The notes: a model not told the origin generated them from the letters alone. Positions 46,715-55,583 are shown, counted from the first letter of the stretch. The stretch is 64,000 bases of DNA from Marinibacterium anthonyi (GCA_003217735.2 CP031585.1:3769501-3833500); one strand, 5' to 3'. Made by a program: numbers and translations.

Positions 46715-47533
46715 ATGCGTTTCATTTCCGGTGCCCTGTCGGCCGTCCTTGTCCTGCTGATCGGCGCGGTGGCCTACACGGCGCTGAACCCGCTTGCACC
46801 GCGCGCCGTCTCCGCGACCCTGCAGACGGACTTGCCTGACATCTCCCCCGCCGCGTCCTTCGCCGGATCCCCGAAGGGGCACGTCCCCCTGCCGAGCGAA
46901 GCCCAGATCATCCTGCAGCTCCCCGCCCGATCGGCCGAGGTCATCGCAGCCCGGCCCGTCCCCGTCGCGGGTCCCGCGGCGCCCGGTCCGGTGCCCGAAA
47001 AGGCCCGCGCTACCGCTCTTGATACCGCTCTTGATATGGCGCCCAAGACCATCCCGCTGCCGCATCCCACGGTCGACGCCCGATCCCAACCACCCTCCAC
47101 CCAGTCCCCTCTTTTGCCCCCCGACCTCGCCCCCGAACTGGCCCCCGTCCTCGCCCCCGTCCTGGCCCCCAACCTGGCCGACCCGTCGACCACGATGCCG
47201 CCCGAGGACGTGAACGTGGCCACCATGCAGGACATGCCGGTCAAACGCCCTGTCACCTGGCGCCCCCCGGCCGACGCCACGGCCCCCGAACCGCCCGCGA
47301 TCGAAACCGACGCCGCGCCGGTCGACATGGTCTATGTGTCGGGCAAACGGGTGAACATGCGGTCCGGCCCCGGGTCGCGCTATGACTGGGTCGCCAGCCT
47401 GGCGCGTGGCACCGGCCTTGTGCTGATCGAAAAGCGCAACCGCTGGTACAAGGTCCAGACCGAACTTGACGGCCGGGTGGTGACCGGCTGGATGGCAGCG
47501 TCCTTCCTGACGACAGACCGAACCGACACCTGA
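46715..47533 (+). CDS. Secreted or membrane-anchored bacterial SH3 domain protein
   Basis: A 272-residue protein with an N-terminal signal/anchor helix (ISGALSAVLVLLIGAVAYTAL), a long Pro/Ala-rich linker with near-repeats (PDLAPELAPVLAPVLAPNL), and a C-terminal SH3b domain (VYVSGKRVNMRSGPGSRYDW ... GRVVTGWMAASFL). SH3b domains often bind peptidoglycan in the periplasm. AGGGAG precedes ATG 46715. Confidence 0.75.
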   Translation: MRFISGALSAVLVLLIGAVAYTALNPLAPRAVSATLQTDLPDISPAASFAGSPKGHVPLPSEAQIILQLPARSAEVIAARPVPVAGPAAPGPVPEKARATALDTALDMAPKTIPLPHPTVDARSQPPSTQSPLLPPDLAPELAPVLAPVLAPNLADPSTTMPPEDVNVATMQDMPVKRPVTWRPPADATAPEPPAIETDAAPVDMVYVSGKRVNMRSGPGSRYDWVASLARGTGLVLIEKRNRWYKVQTELDGRVVTGWMAASFLTTDRTDT

Positions 47534-47640
47534 TCCCGGGCGGCCTTCTCCCGACCTGTCGGAAAATTTCGATTTCAAGCGTCGGAAGCCGCGACGTCGC
47601 GCGTTTCACCCTCAAACGCGACAAAAGCAGGGAGAATGAC

Positions 47641-47802
47641 ATGAGGTGTCTCGACAGGATCAAGGTCGGCCTTCTGGTGGCGGCCATCGGCGTCGCCGTT
47701 CTGAGCCAGCACATCGGCCCCGCCCCGGCCCCGATCCACTGGCACAGCAACACCCAGGCGGACGAGGTCGGGCTTCCGACGCCCTATGTCCTGTTCGGCT
47801 GA
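47641..47802 (+). CDS. 53-residue small membrane or secreted protein
   Basis: A short frame with a good ribosome binding site (GGGAG, 5 bases before ATG) and a hydrophobic stretch KVGLLVAAIGVAVLSQHIG after a basic start, followed by a Pro/His-rich tail ending TPYVLFG. It fits a single-span or secreted micro-protein. A hairpin follows the stop. No family is recognised. Confidence 0.5.
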   Translation: MRCLDRIKVGLLVAAIGVAVLSQHIGPAPAPIHWHSNTQADEVGLPTPYVLFG

Positions 47803-47823
47803 CCGGCGGCGACCCTGCGTTTC

Positions 47824-47850
47824 GCGGGCCGGCAATTTTTTTCGGCCCGC
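47824..47850 (+). terminator. Hairpin with U-rich loop after the 53-residue ORF
   Basis: An 8-bp stem GCGGGCCG/CGGCCCGC with the T-rich loop GCAATTTTTTT, 21 bases after the small ORF and before the tRNA-Gly promoter. The T run is in the loop rather than after the stem, so it is an unusual or weak terminator. Confidence 0.35.
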
Positions 47851-47864
47851 CCGCGATTTTGCTC

Positions 47865-47891
47865 TTGCAGCCGGACGGCACACTTTATAAT
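47865..47891 (+). promoter_or_regulatory. Sigma-70-type promoter of tRNA-Gly copy 1
   Basis: A perfect TATAAT at 47886-47891 with TTGCAG 15 bases upstream; the tRNA starts 20 bases after the -10 box. The spacer is short, so the exact -35 is uncertain. Confidence 0.5.
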
Positions 47892-47910
47892 TCCGCTCTA
47901 CCCAATGGAC

Positions 47911-47985
47911 GCGGGCGTAGCTCAGGGGTAGAGCATTACCTTGCCAAGGTAAGGGTCGAGAGTTCGAATCTCTTCGCCCGCTCCA
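47911..47985 (+). tRNA. tRNA-Gly (GCC), copy 1
   Basis: A complete cloverleaf: acceptor GCGGGCG/CGCCCGC, D arm, anticodon stem TTACC/GGTAA with anticodon GCC (47943-47945), T arm with TTCGAATC, discriminator T and encoded CCA. It decodes GGC and GGU. An identical copy is 248 bases downstream. Confidence 0.97.
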
Positions 47986-48158
47986 ATTGGGATCTTCGGG
48001 ACAAGTCAGATGCAGGCCAGCGCACGCGCTGCCCCTTGGCCTGTCCGGGGCCTTTGTCGCGACCGGGTGACGCCCGACCGCTTCCCTTGCGACAGGCCGC
48101 CAACTTTCTTCTTGCGCTCGGGATCCGAAACCAATACGTCACGCCCTACCCAAAGGAC

Positions 48159-48233
48159 GCGGGCGTAGCTCAGGGGTAGAGCATTACCTTGCCAAGGTAA
48201 GGGTCGAGAGTTCGAATCTCTTCGCCCGCTCCA
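48159..48233 (+). tRNA. tRNA-Gly (GCC), copy 2
   Basis: Identical over its 75 bases to the first copy, including CCA. The preceding bases (CTACCC, then A, then GGAC) are also nearly the same as before copy 1, so the duplication took in a little flanking DNA. A hairpin follows. Confidence 0.97.
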
Positions 48234-48252
48234 CTATCTCTCTTGCAGAGAA

Positions 48253-48290
48253 CGACCAAAGGGCCGCCAACGCGCGGCCCTTCGTCGTTT
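48253..48290 (+). terminator. Terminator after tRNA-Gly copy 2
   Basis: A 9-bp stem AAGGGCCGC/GCGGCCCTT (48259-48282), extended by CGAC/GTCG, followed by TTT. It is placed to end the tRNA transcript before the SDR gene. Confidence 0.6.
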
Positions 48291-48420
48291 CCGGCCCCCT
48301 TTTCCGCCCCGTGCATCCGCGCAGACCCCCTGTGCGCTCTTGATCCGCAGGATCCGGGTCGCTCCGCTGCGCGTCTCCCGGCTTTGCTGAGCCGGTCAGA
48401 GCCAGCCACAGGAGACCCCA

Positions 48421-49173
48421 ATGCGCTTTGCAGACAAGACCATCATCGTCACCGGCGCCAGCAGCGGCATCGGCCGCGCCGCCGCCCGTCTTCTGGCGGC
48501 CGAGGGCGCCAACCTTGTCATCACCGCCCGCCGCGCCGACCGGCTGGACGCCCTGCGGGCCGACCTGGCCGACACCCCCGGGGACATCACCGCCCTGCCC
48601 GGCGACATCCGGTCCGAAGACCACGCGAAAGCGCTGGTCGATTGCGCGGTCCGAACCTTCGGGGGCCTCGACGGCGCCTTCAACAACGCGGGCACCACCG
48701 GCGCGGCCGGCCCTGTTCCCGACATGACCGCCGAAGGCTGGGCCGAGGTGCTGGACACCAACCTGACGGCGGCGGCCTATGCGGCCAAGTACCAGGTCCC
48801 GGCGCTGATCGCGCGCGGCGGCGGGTCGGTCGTTTACACCTCGTCCTTCGTGGGTCACGCCATCGGCCTGCCCGGCATGGGCGCCTATGGCGCGGCCAAG
48901 GCGGGGCTCGTGGGGCTGGTCAGGGTGCTGGCGGCGGAACACGGGGCGCAGGGCATTCGCGTCAACGCGCTGATGCCGGGCGGAACCATGACCGAGATGG
49001 CGGGCGACGACCCGGCCTTCCACGACTGGGTCCGGGGCCTGCACGCGCTGAAACGCATCGCCGAGCCCGAAGAGATCGCGCAGGGGGCGCTGTTCCTGCT
49101 GTCCAATCAGGCGTCTTTCGTCACCGGATCGGCGCTTTATGCCGATGGCGGCAATTCTATCTGCAAGACGTGA
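48421..49173 (+). CDS. Short-chain dehydrogenase/reductase (SDR)
   Basis: A 250-residue classical SDR with the NAD(P) motif TGASSGIGRAAARLL, NNAG at ~residue 89, and catalytic Ser and YxxxK (TSSFVG, AYGAAKAG). The C-terminal NALMPGGTMTEM and LYADGGNS complete the fold. Substrate is not evident. AGGAG precedes ATG 48421. It converges with the Lrp-type gene after 12 bases. Confidence 0.88.
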   Translation: MRFADKTIIVTGASSGIGRAAARLLAAEGANLVITARRADRLDALRADLADTPGDITALPGDIRSEDHAKALVDCAVRTFGGLDGAFNNAGTTGAAGPVPDMTAEGWAEVLDTNLTAAAYAAKYQVPALIARGGGSVVYTSSFVGHAIGLPGMGAYGAAKAGLVGLVRVLAAEHGAQGIRVNALMPGGTMTEMAGDDPAFHDWVRGLHALKRIAEPEEIAQGALFLLSNQASFVTGSALYADGGNSICKT

Positions 49174-49185
49174 TCGGAACGCCCT

Positions 49186-49425
49186 TCAGAACGCCTTGAA
49201 CGTCATCGTCGTCAGCGACCGTTCGATATCGGGGATCGTGAGCAGGTGATCGTTGATGTACTTGCCCACGTCCTCGCCCGTCGGGATGTAGAGCTTCATG
49301 AGCAGATCGAAATCTCCGGACGTGGAATACAGCTCGGAATGAATCTCGCGCAGGGCGATATCCTCGGCCACCTTGTAGGTCTTGCCGGGTTTGCAGCGGA
49401 TCTGGATGAAGACGCAGATGGTCAT
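49186..49425 (-). CDS. Stand-alone Lrp/AsnC ligand-binding (RAM) domain protein
   Basis: A 79-residue protein consisting only of the RAM/SAM effector domain of Lrp/AsnC regulators (TICVFIQIRCKPGKTYKVAEDI, STSGDFDLLMKLYIPT). The DNA-binding half is absent, as in known stand-alone members that form rings and bind amino acids. It lies 102 bases upstream of, and divergent from, hisB. Confidence 0.82.
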   Translation of the reverse strand: MTICVFIQIRCKPGKTYKVAEDIALREIHSELYSTSGDFDLLMKLYIPTGEDVGKYINDHLLTIPDIERSLTTMTFKAF

Positions 49426-49527
49426 CGGGGATCTCCTTGATTGGCCCGCAAGCTGTCATGGGGCGGGCAGCGTTGCAATCCCCCGCACCGCTCGGGTACA
49501 GGGAACCAGACCACACAGGATCCGCCC

Positions 49528-50115
49528 ATGCGACGCGCCCAGATCAACCGCAAGACCGCCGAAACCGATATCACCGTGTCGGTCAACCTTGACGGCACCG
49601 GCAGCTATGACAACCGGACCGGGGTCGGGTTCTTCGACCACATGCTGGACCAGCTGGCGCGCCACGCGCTGATCGACATGCACGTCAAGGCGGTGGGCGA
49701 TCTGCACATCGACGATCACCACACGGTCGAGGACGTGGGCATCGCGCTGGGTCAGGCGCTGACCCAGGCCATGGGCGACAAGAAGGGGATCACGCGCTAT
49801 GGCGCATGCCTTCTGCCGATGGACGACGCCCTGGTGCGGGCCGCGCTGGACCTGTCGGGCCGGCCCTACCTGGTGTGGAACGTCGCGATGACATCGCCCA
49901 AGATCGGCACATTCGACACCGAACTGGTGCGCGAATTCTTCCAGGCGCTGTCGACCCACGGCGGGATCACCCTGCACATCGACCAGCTGCACGGGCTGAA
50001 TTCGCACCACATCGCCGAGGCCACGTTCAAGGCCGTCGCCCGCGCCCTGCGCGACGCGCTGGAAACCGATCCGCGCAAGGCGGATGCGGTGCCTTCGACC
50101 AAGGGCACGCTGTAA
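49528..50115 (+). CDS. hisB: Imidazoleglycerol-phosphate dehydratase HisB
   Basis: The dehydratase of histidine synthesis. The 195-residue protein is the single-function form without the HisB phosphatase domain. Metal-binding repeats are [15 protein letters not shown] and [17 protein letters not shown], with [21 protein letters not shown] near the end. ATG 49528 follows AGGA. It is the first of five his genes here. Confidence 0.95.
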   Translation: MRRAQINRKTAETDITVSVNLDGTGSYDNRTGVGFFDHMLDQLARHALIDMHVKAVGDLHIDDHHTVEDVGIALGQALTQAMGDKKGITRYGACLLPMDDALVRAALDLSGRPYLVWNVAMTSPKIGTFDTELVREFFQALSTHGGITLHIDQLHGLNSHHIAEATFKAVARALRDALETDPRKADAVPSTKGTL

Positions 50116-50117
50116 GG

Positions 50118-50729
50118 TCAGGCGATGGCCGGGACAGGCGCCCGGCCCCGCCGCACGATCCATTCCGCCACCAGCGCATTCGGCACCCAGCAGGCCCAGG
50201 CGACGATCAGGTAGCCGGTGTCGAACCCCAGTGTCATGGCCAGCAGCGGCAGGTAAAGCCTGAGCGTGATCGCCGCCATTGTCAGCGCGGCGGACCGGAT
50301 CATCCAGTTGCGATGTTCGGCGATCCGCCCGGCCATCGCCAGCCGCACCGCCTGCCCCGTCACCCGCAGCCACAGCACCGCCAGCAGGCCAAATCCCGTT
50401 CCCGCCACCGGCCCGGCATCGGTGGTCATCGCCAAGGCGATGCCGCCCAGCCCCGCGATCAGGATCGCCAGCGCATAGGTCCGGCCCAGCCAGCGGTGCA
50501 GCCCCGGGCGCCGCGCGCGCAGCCGTGACCAGAACTGGAATGGCACCAGGGCCAGCGCCACGGGGGCAAACCCGACATGGGCGATGAACGCCCAGGGCCT
50601 GTCCAGCCAGTGATGCAGCATCGGTTCCATCCAGGTCCCGACGCCCAGGACAAAGCGGTAGGAGACCAGCGCGATCGCCAGCGCCAGGACCCAGACAAAA
50701 AGGAAACGCAAGACGGCGGACAGGGACAT
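50118..50729 (-). CDS. DUF2306-like membrane protein, divergent from tetR
   Basis: A 203-residue protein with about six membrane helices. HVGFAPVALALVPFQFWSRLR and the following GLHRWLGRTYALAILIAG fit the DUF2306 pattern (HxxxG...HRxxGRxY), a family likely to bind heme or shuttle electrons. Start ATG 50729 has GGAG 8 bases upstream; a GTG at 50738 is less likely. It shares an operator region with the divergent TetR gene, so it is its probable target. Confidence 0.7.
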   Translation of the reverse strand: MSLSAVLRFLFVWVLALAIALVSYRFVLGVGTWMEPMLHHWLDRPWAFIAHVGFAPVALALVPFQFWSRLRARRPGLHRWLGRTYALAILIAGLGGIALAMTTDAGPVAGTGFGLLAVLWLRVTGQAVRLAMAGRIAEHRNWMIRSAALTMAAITLRLYLPLLAMTLGFDTGYLIVAWACWVPNALVAEWIVRRGRAPVPAIA

Positions 50730-50753
50730 CGGGAACACTCCGGGTCAGATAAA

Positions 50754-50809
50754 CTTGACAGTGTAAAGATCACGTCGATCAGAAATCACGTCATCTTGAC
50801 GCTGTCAAG
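50754..50809. promoter_or_regulatory. Twin TetR-type operators between DUF2306 and tetR
   Basis: Two copies of a 15-bp inverted repeat: CTTGAC-AGT-GTAAAG at 50754-50768 and CTTGAC-GCT-GTCAAG at 50795-50809. Centres are 41 bp apart, about four helical turns, so bound dimers would face the same side. Each contains a TTGAC that can act as -35 for the divergent promoters, so binding would block both genes. Confidence 0.7.
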
Positions 50810-50830
50810 TTCCTGTCCTACCCCTGCCCC

Positions 50831-51436
50831 ATGACCCATCCCAAACCCGCCCATCATCACGGCAACCTGCGCGCGGCGCTGATCCATGCCGGCATCGACC
50901 TGCTGGAAGACGGCGGACCCGAGGCGCTGACGCTGCGCAAATGCGCCCTGCGCGCCGGCGTCTCGCACGCCGCCCCCGCGCATCACTTCGACGGGCTCGC
51001 CGGGCTGAAAGAGGCCATCGCGGGCGAGGCTTTCCACCGGTTCTCCGCCTCGATGCTGAAGGCCGTGGCAACCGGCGATCCGTCACCGCGCGGCAGGCTG
51101 AAGTCGATCTGCCGGGGCTACCTGCAATTCGGCCTTGATCACCCTGCGCTGCTGGACCTGATCTTTGGCGTGCCGGCCCCTGTCCCGCAGGATATCGACC
51201 CCGATGCAAAGGACGAGACCGCCTATGGCGTCCTGCGCCAGACCTGCGCGCCCTTCGTGCCCCAAGGCACCCCGCGCGAGGTGATCGAAGCGCAGGTCTG
51301 GTCGCTGATCCACGGCTACACGCTGCTGTTCATCTCGGGCCGTCTGAACTGCCGCGCGCCGCGCGCTGTCGAGGATGGTCCCTTCGATGCGGTCATGGCG
51401 CTGCTGGACCGGGTGGGCGTCGATCCGGCACCTTGA
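50831..51436 (+). CDS. TetR/AcrR family regulator
   Basis: A 201-residue regulator with an N-terminal helix-turn-helix (NLRAALIHAGIDLLEDGGPEALTLRKCALRAGVSHAAPAHHF in segments) and a helical ligand domain. It probably represses itself and the divergent DUF2306 gene through the two operators in the 100-base gap. The ligand is unknown. Confidence 0.88.
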   Translation: MTHPKPAHHHGNLRAALIHAGIDLLEDGGPEALTLRKCALRAGVSHAAPAHHFDGLAGLKEAIAGEAFHRFSASMLKAVATGDPSPRGRLKSICRGYLQFGLDHPALLDLIFGVPAPVPQDIDPDAKDETAYGVLRQTCAPFVPQGTPREVIEAQVWSLIHGYTLLFISGRLNCRAPRAVEDGPFDAVMALLDRVGVDPAP

Positions 51437-51494
51437 CCCCGGCGCCATTTGTCTTCACTTGATCGCCGGACCCAGGACCAGGAGGTGCCCCGCC

Positions 51495-52133
51495 ATGCTG
51501 ACCGCGATCGTCGACTACGAAGCCGGCAACCTCCATTCCGCCGAAAAGGCGTTCCAGCGCATGGCACGCGAGACCGGCGCGGGCGAGGTCATCGTCACCG
51601 ACAAGGCCGAGGTCGTGGCAAGGGCCGACCGCATCGTGCTGCCCGGCGACGGCGCCTTCCCGGCCTGCATGTCGGAACTGAAGGGCCACAAGGGCATCTT
51701 TGACGCCATGGTCGAGGCGGTCACCGTCAAGGGCCGCCCCTTCATGGGGATCTGCGTGGGCATGCAGCTGATGGCCACGCGCGGGCTGGAATACCAGGAC
51801 ACGCCCGGGCTGGGCTGGATCGCGGGCGAGGTCGACAGGATCGTGCCATCGGATCCCGCGCTGAAGGTGCCGCACATGGGCTGGAACGATCTGGTGCTGG
51901 ACGGCGATCACCCGGTCTTTGCCGGGATCCAGACCGGCGATCACGCCTATTTCGTCCATTCCTACCACTTCCGCACCACCGATCCCGCGCAGACGCTGGC
52001 CCACGTGGATTACGGCGGCCCGGTGACGGCGGTGGTCGGGCGCGACACCATCATCGGCACCCAGTTCCACCCGGAAAAAAGCCATGCCGCCGGTCTCAGG
52101 ATGATCGCCAACTTCCTGACCTGGACGCCCTGA
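51495..52133 (+). CDS. hisH: Imidazole glycerol phosphate synthase subunit HisH
   Basis: The glutaminase subunit, feeding ammonia to HisF. The 212-residue class I glutamine amidotransferase shows nucleophile Cys in MGICVGMQLM, and His-Glu in GTQFHPEKS, with VDYEAGNLHSAEKAF at the start. GGAGG 8 bases before ATG 51495 fixes the start. Confidence 0.95.
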   Translation: MLTAIVDYEAGNLHSAEKAFQRMARETGAGEVIVTDKAEVVARADRIVLPGDGAFPACMSELKGHKGIFDAMVEAVTVKGRPFMGICVGMQLMATRGLEYQDTPGLGWIAGEVDRIVPSDPALKVPHMGWNDLVLDGDHPVFAGIQTGDHAYFVHSYHFRTTDPAQTLAHVDYGGPVTAVVGRDTIIGTQFHPEKSHAAGLRMIANFLTWTP

Positions 52134-52136
52134 GCG

Positions 52137-52535
52137 CTACTTCACCCGCGTCCAGTCCTGGCCGCGGCAGATCACGCCGCCCGCGACGCAGCCCTTGACC
52201 GTCAGGGTCTGCCCCGACAGCGCCATCTTGGCCTTGTAGGTCTTGCCCGTGTCCGGCGCCCAGATCCTGCCGCCGCCATAGGCATTGCCGCCCTCGGCCG
52301 TCATGTCCCAGATCAGCGCCTTGCCCAGGTTTTCGTACTCCGGCGACGGGTCCCCGCCCGCCTTGAAGGCCTTGGCAATTGTCCCGCACAGGGCGGCGCC
52401 GCAGGGCGCGATGGTCACGTACAGATGGCCGCCGCTTTCGCCCTCGGCGGTCCGCCAGGTGCCTTCGACCGGATCGGCGGCCAGCGGGCCGGCCACCAGC
52501 GCCAGAAGCGCCGCGGCGCGGATGATGGGTGTCAT
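52137..52535 (-). CDS. Secreted DUF2147 protein
   Basis: A 132-residue protein with a signal peptide (IIRAAALLALVAGPLAA, cleavage near AAD) and a DUF2147 domain: VEGTWRTAEGESGGHLYVTI, CGAALCGTI with two Cys, and LTVKGCVAGGVICRGQDWTR with two more, probably two disulfides. Periplasmic; family function unknown. It converges with hisH after 3 bases. Confidence 0.82.
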   Translation of the reverse strand: MTPIIRAAALLALVAGPLAADPVEGTWRTAEGESGGHLYVTIAPCGAALCGTIAKAFKAGGDPSPEYENLGKALIWDMTAEGGNAYGGGRIWAPDTGKTYKAKMALSGQTLTVKGCVAGGVICRGQDWTRVK

Positions 52536-52679
52536 GACGGATCCTCCTCCTCTGTCGCCTCAAGGCTGAGCATCCACCCGGAGAGCGATCAAGCCTGACG
52601 CGACGGCGCGTTGCGCCACGTCGCGTCACGTGCCATATGGCCCGAAACCTGCCCGAACCCGTATTATCCGGAGCCTCCG

Positions 52680-53402
52680 ATGATCCTCTACCCCGCCATC
52701 GATCTCAAGGACGGCCAGGCCGTGCGCCTGCTGCGCGGCGACATGGACAAGGCCACCGTCTTCAACGACGATCCGGCGGCCCAGGCGAAGGCCTTTGTCG
52801 ACGCGGGCTGCGAATGGCTGCACCTGGTGGATCTGAACGGCGCCTTCGAAGGCACCCCCGTCAATGCCGCCCCGGTCGAGTCGATCCTGGCGGCCTGCAA
52901 GGTGCCGGCGCAGCTGGGCGGCGGCATCCGCGACATGGCCACGATCGAAACCTGGCTCGACAAGGGGCTGGCGCGCGTGATCCTGGGCACCGTGGCGGTG
53001 GAAAACCCCGACCTGGTGCGCGAGGCCGCGCGGGCGTTTCCCGGCAAGGTCGCCGTCGGCATCGACGCGCGCGGCGGCCGGGTGGCCACCCGGGGCTGGG
53101 CCGAAGAGACCGACACCGACGCCACCGACCTGGCCCGCAGCTTCGAGGACGCGGGCGTCGCGGCGATCATCTACACCGACATCAACCGCGACGGCGCCAT
53201 GCAGGGCCCCAATATCGAAGCCACGGCGGCGCTGGCCCGGGCGGTGTCGATCCCGGTGATCGCTTCGGGCGGGGTGTCGTCGCTGGAAGACCTGATCGCG
53301 CTGCGCGATTGCGGCGCCGGGCTGAACGGCGCCATCTCGGGGCGGGCGCTGTATGACGGGGCCATCAACCTGGGCGGGGCGCTTGCCGCCCTGCGGCACT
53401 GA
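52680..53402 (+). CDS. hisA: ProFAR isomerase HisA
   Basis: Catalyses the Amadori isomerisation in histidine synthesis. The 240-residue TIM barrel has catalytic Asp in [14 protein letters not shown] and second Asp in [12 protein letters not shown], with phosphate loops LGGGIRDM and [14 protein letters not shown] 52680 matches the family start MILYPAIDL. Confidence 0.95.
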   Translation: MILYPAIDLKDGQAVRLLRGDMDKATVFNDDPAAQAKAFVDAGCEWLHLVDLNGAFEGTPVNAAPVESILAACKVPAQLGGGIRDMATIETWLDKGLARVILGTVAVENPDLVREAARAFPGKVAVGIDARGGRVATRGWAEETDTDATDLARSFEDAGVAAIIYTDINRDGAMQGPNIEATAALARAVSIPVIASGGVSSLEDLIALRDCGAGLNGAISGRALYDGAINLGGALAALRH

Positions 53403-53407
53403 CGCAG

Positions 53408-53689
53408 ATGCGCCGCGCTGCCGTCTACCTTGTTCTCAAGGGCGGCATCCTGATCTGTTTTCTGCCCATCGGCTTCGTCGGCTGGGCGTCGTATTTCGCG
53501 GAACGGCACGGCTGCACGCTGAACGATGATATCGTCTTTCCCTGCGTGGTGGAGGGTATCGATTACGGCCAACGGCTGCACTGGGCCTATGACGCCAGCT
53601 GGCTGCTGTTCTTCACCATGCCGGTGGCGGTCCTGCTTCTGGCGCTGGCCATCGCGCTGTCTCTCTATGAAGCCCTGGGCAGCGGATAG
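53408..53689 (+). CDS. Small two-helix membrane protein within the his cluster
   Basis: A 93-residue protein with two predicted helices ([18 protein letters not shown] and [17 protein letters not shown]) and a short loop with two cysteines ([12 protein letters not shown]), which would be periplasmic and could form a disulfide. It starts 5 bases after hisA and precedes hisF, so it is probably co-transcribed. No family is recognised. Confidence 0.6.
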   Translation: MRRAAVYLVLKGGILICFLPIGFVGWASYFAERHGCTLNDDIVFPCVVEGIDYGQRLHWAYDASWLLFFTMPVAVLLLALAIALSLYEALGSG

Positions 53690-53744
53690 GCAAAGCGGCG
53701 TCACGGCCACTTGCCCGGGCCGCGCGAGGGTCTATAAGGCGGAC

Positions 53745-54506
53745 ATGCTCAAGACCCGTGTGATCCCCTGTCTCGATGTCGCCGATGGCCGCGTGGTCAA
53801 GGGCGTCAATTTCGTCGATCTTGTCGATGCCGGCGACCCGGTGGAAAGCGCCCGCGCCTATGACGCCGCCGGCGCGGACGAGATCTGTTTCCTCGACATC
53901 CATGCAACGCACGAGAACCGCGGCACCATGTACGACGTGGTCACCCGCACGGCCGAGCAATGCTATATTCCGCTGACCGTGGGCGGCGGTGTGCGCACCA
54001 AGGACGACGTGCGCGCCCTGCTGCTGGCCGGCGCCGACAAGGTCAGTTTCAATTCGGCCGCCGTGGCCAATCCGGACGTGGTGGCCGAAGCCGCCGACGT
54101 CTTCGGCAGCCAGTGCATCGTGGTGGCCATCGACGCCAAGACCGTCAGCCCCGGCAAGTGGGAAATCTTTACCCACGGCGGCCGCCGCCCGACCGGGATC
54201 GACGCGGTGGACTTCGCGCGAACCGTAGCGGCGAAGGGGGCCGGAGAGATCCTGCTGACCTCGATGGACCGCGACGGCACCAAGTCGGGGTTCAACATCC
54301 CCCTCACCCGCACGATCGCGGACGCGGTGGACATTCCCGTCATCGCGTCGGGCGGGGTCGGCACACTGGACCACCTGGTGGAAGGCGTGACCGAAGGCCA
54401 TGCCAGCGCCGTGCTGGCGGCCTCGATCTTCCATTTCGGCACCTATTCCATCGGCGAGGCCAAGGCGCACATGGCCGCCGCCGGCATCGCGGTGAGGCCG
54501 GCATGA
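53745..54506 (+). CDS. hisF: Imidazole glycerol phosphate synthase subunit HisF
   Basis: The cyclase subunit that joins with HisH. The 253-residue TIM barrel has catalytic Asp in [18 protein letters not shown] and Asp in [13 protein letters not shown], with phosphate sites [11 protein letters not shown] and [11 protein letters not shown]. It overlaps hisE by four bases. Confidence 0.96.
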   Translation: MLKTRVIPCLDVADGRVVKGVNFVDLVDAGDPVESARAYDAAGADEICFLDIHATHENRGTMYDVVTRTAEQCYIPLTVGGGVRTKDDVRALLLAGADKVSFNSAAVANPDVVAEAADVFGSQCIVVAIDAKTVSPGKWEIFTHGGRRPTGIDAVDFARTVAAKGAGEILLTSMDRDGTKSGFNIPLTRTIADAVDIPVIASGGVGTLDHLVEGVTEGHASAVLAASIFHFGTYSIGEAKAHMAAAGIAVRPA

Positions 54507-54811
54507 CCGTTCTGGACGCCCTGTTCGAGACGATCGAGGCCCGGCGCGGCGCGGATCCCGAAACCAGCTGGACGGCAAAGCTGTTCGCCAAGGGGCCGGA
54601 GAAATGCGCCGAGAAGTTCGGGGAAGAGGCCGTCGAGGCGATCATCGAGGCGGTGAAGGGCGATCGTGAGCGGCTGACCTCGGAAGCGGCCGACGTGCTG
54701 TATCACCTGCTGGTCATGCTGGCGGCACGGGACGTGGCGCTGTCGGATGTGCTGGACGAACTTGCCCGGCGCCAGGGTCTGAGCGGGATCGAGGAAAAGG
54801 CCAGCCGCTGA
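54503..54811 (+). CDS. hisE: Phosphoribosyl-ATP pyrophosphatase HisE
   Basis: Hydrolyses PR-ATP to PR-AMP. The 102-residue protein is an all-helical MazG-like fold with metal motifs [17 protein letters not shown] and [18 protein letters not shown]. An ATGA overlap with hisF indicates coupled translation. It ends the his run; a pair of hairpins follows. Confidence 0.94.
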   Translation: MTVLDALFETIEARRGADPETSWTAKLFAKGPEKCAEKFGEEAVEAIIEAVKGDRERLTSEAADVLYHLLVMLAARDVALSDVLDELARRQGLSGIEEKASR

Positions 54812-54820
54812 GCCCGGCCC

Positions 54821-54872
54821 AGAAAATGTGGACACATTTTCTCGCCCCCCCGATTTTCTTCGACGAAGAAAA
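54821..54872. terminator. Double hairpin between hisE and the CoA-binding gene
   Basis: Two perfect hairpins in series: AGAAAATGTG/CACATTTTCT with a GA loop (54821-54842) and TTTTCTTCG/CGAAGAAAA around one A (54854-54872). They lie between convergent genes, and A/T-rich arms give U-runs in both directions. Such modules recur between genes in related genomes (recalled, not searched). Confidence 0.6.
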
Positions 54873-54879
54873 CCACCCC

Positions 54880-55350
54880 TCACAGTTTCGACGAAATCAC
54901 CCCGGTCGCGAATCCCGCCTTGCGCAATTCGCCAAACAGCCGCTGGTGTTCGATCTTCGGACAGCGGTCCTGCACCACGTCGATCCCGCGCGCCTCGGCC
55001 ATGGCCGCCGCTTGCGCGCTTTCGACCCCGATCTGCATCCAGACCGTCTTGAGATTTGGAAACACCGCGATCGCCTCCTCGACGATCCCCGGCACCGCTT
55101 CGGACTTGCGAAAAATGTCGACCATGTCCACGTCCGGCCCCGCTTCGGCCAGCGTGGCGACCGCCACCTCGCCGAACAGCCGCTGCCCCGCCGCCTTCGG
55201 ATTGACCGGGATCACCCGGTAGCCTTTCAGCGACAGGTAGCGCCCCACGAAATAGCTGGGCCGCAGGGGATCCGGCGACAGGCCCACCATCGCGATGACC
55301 TTCGTGCCTGCCAGGATCCGTTTCAGGATCGAATCGTCGTAATCTGCCAT
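54880..55350 (-). CDS. CoA-binding domain protein (YccU-like)
   Basis: A 156-residue Rossmann-fold protein of the CoA_binding_2 type: KVIAMVGLSPDPLRPSYFVG at the nucleotide loop, GYRVIPVNPKAAGQRLFG, VWMQIGVESAQAAAMAEARG and VVQDRCPKIEHQRL at the conserved end. Cytoplasmic; role not established. ATG 55350 is used (MADYDDSILKRIL). Confidence 0.85.
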   Translation of the reverse strand: MADYDDSILKRILAGTKVIAMVGLSPDPLRPSYFVGRYLSLKGYRVIPVNPKAAGQRLFGEVAVATLAEAGPDVDMVDIFRKSEAVPGIVEEAIAVFPNLKTVWMQIGVESAQAAAMAEARGIDVVQDRCPKIEHQRLFGELRKAGFATGVISSKL

Positions 55351-55409
55351 GGGTCCGATCCTAGAGCTGTGCAAGCCGACAGCCCAGCCGCCAAGTGCAG
55401 CCCCCGCGA

Positions 55410-55442
55410 AAGAAAAAAGCGCCCAGGGCGTACCCTGGGCGC
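55410..55442 (-). terminator. Strong intrinsic terminator, possible sRNA end
   Basis: A perfect 10-bp stem GCGCCCAGGG/CCCTGGGCGC (55419-55442, 4-base loop), followed on the minus strand by TTTTTTCT. It is 140 bases past the YHS gene stop. The stretch before it also has a CACGGA/TCCGTG hairpin (55473-55492), so it may end a small RNA rather than only the YHS transcript. Confidence 0.75.
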
Positions 55443-55583
55443 AGTGTCGGAACGAGGGACAGTGAAGTGGAGCACGGAGGTTCCGGTCCGTGTCCTGAAG
55501 GTGACATAAGAAAATTATCTCACCTTGGAATAGCATCTCGCAGGGATGTGAACAGAAGGTGACGGCGATCGCCTGTGCGCCGG

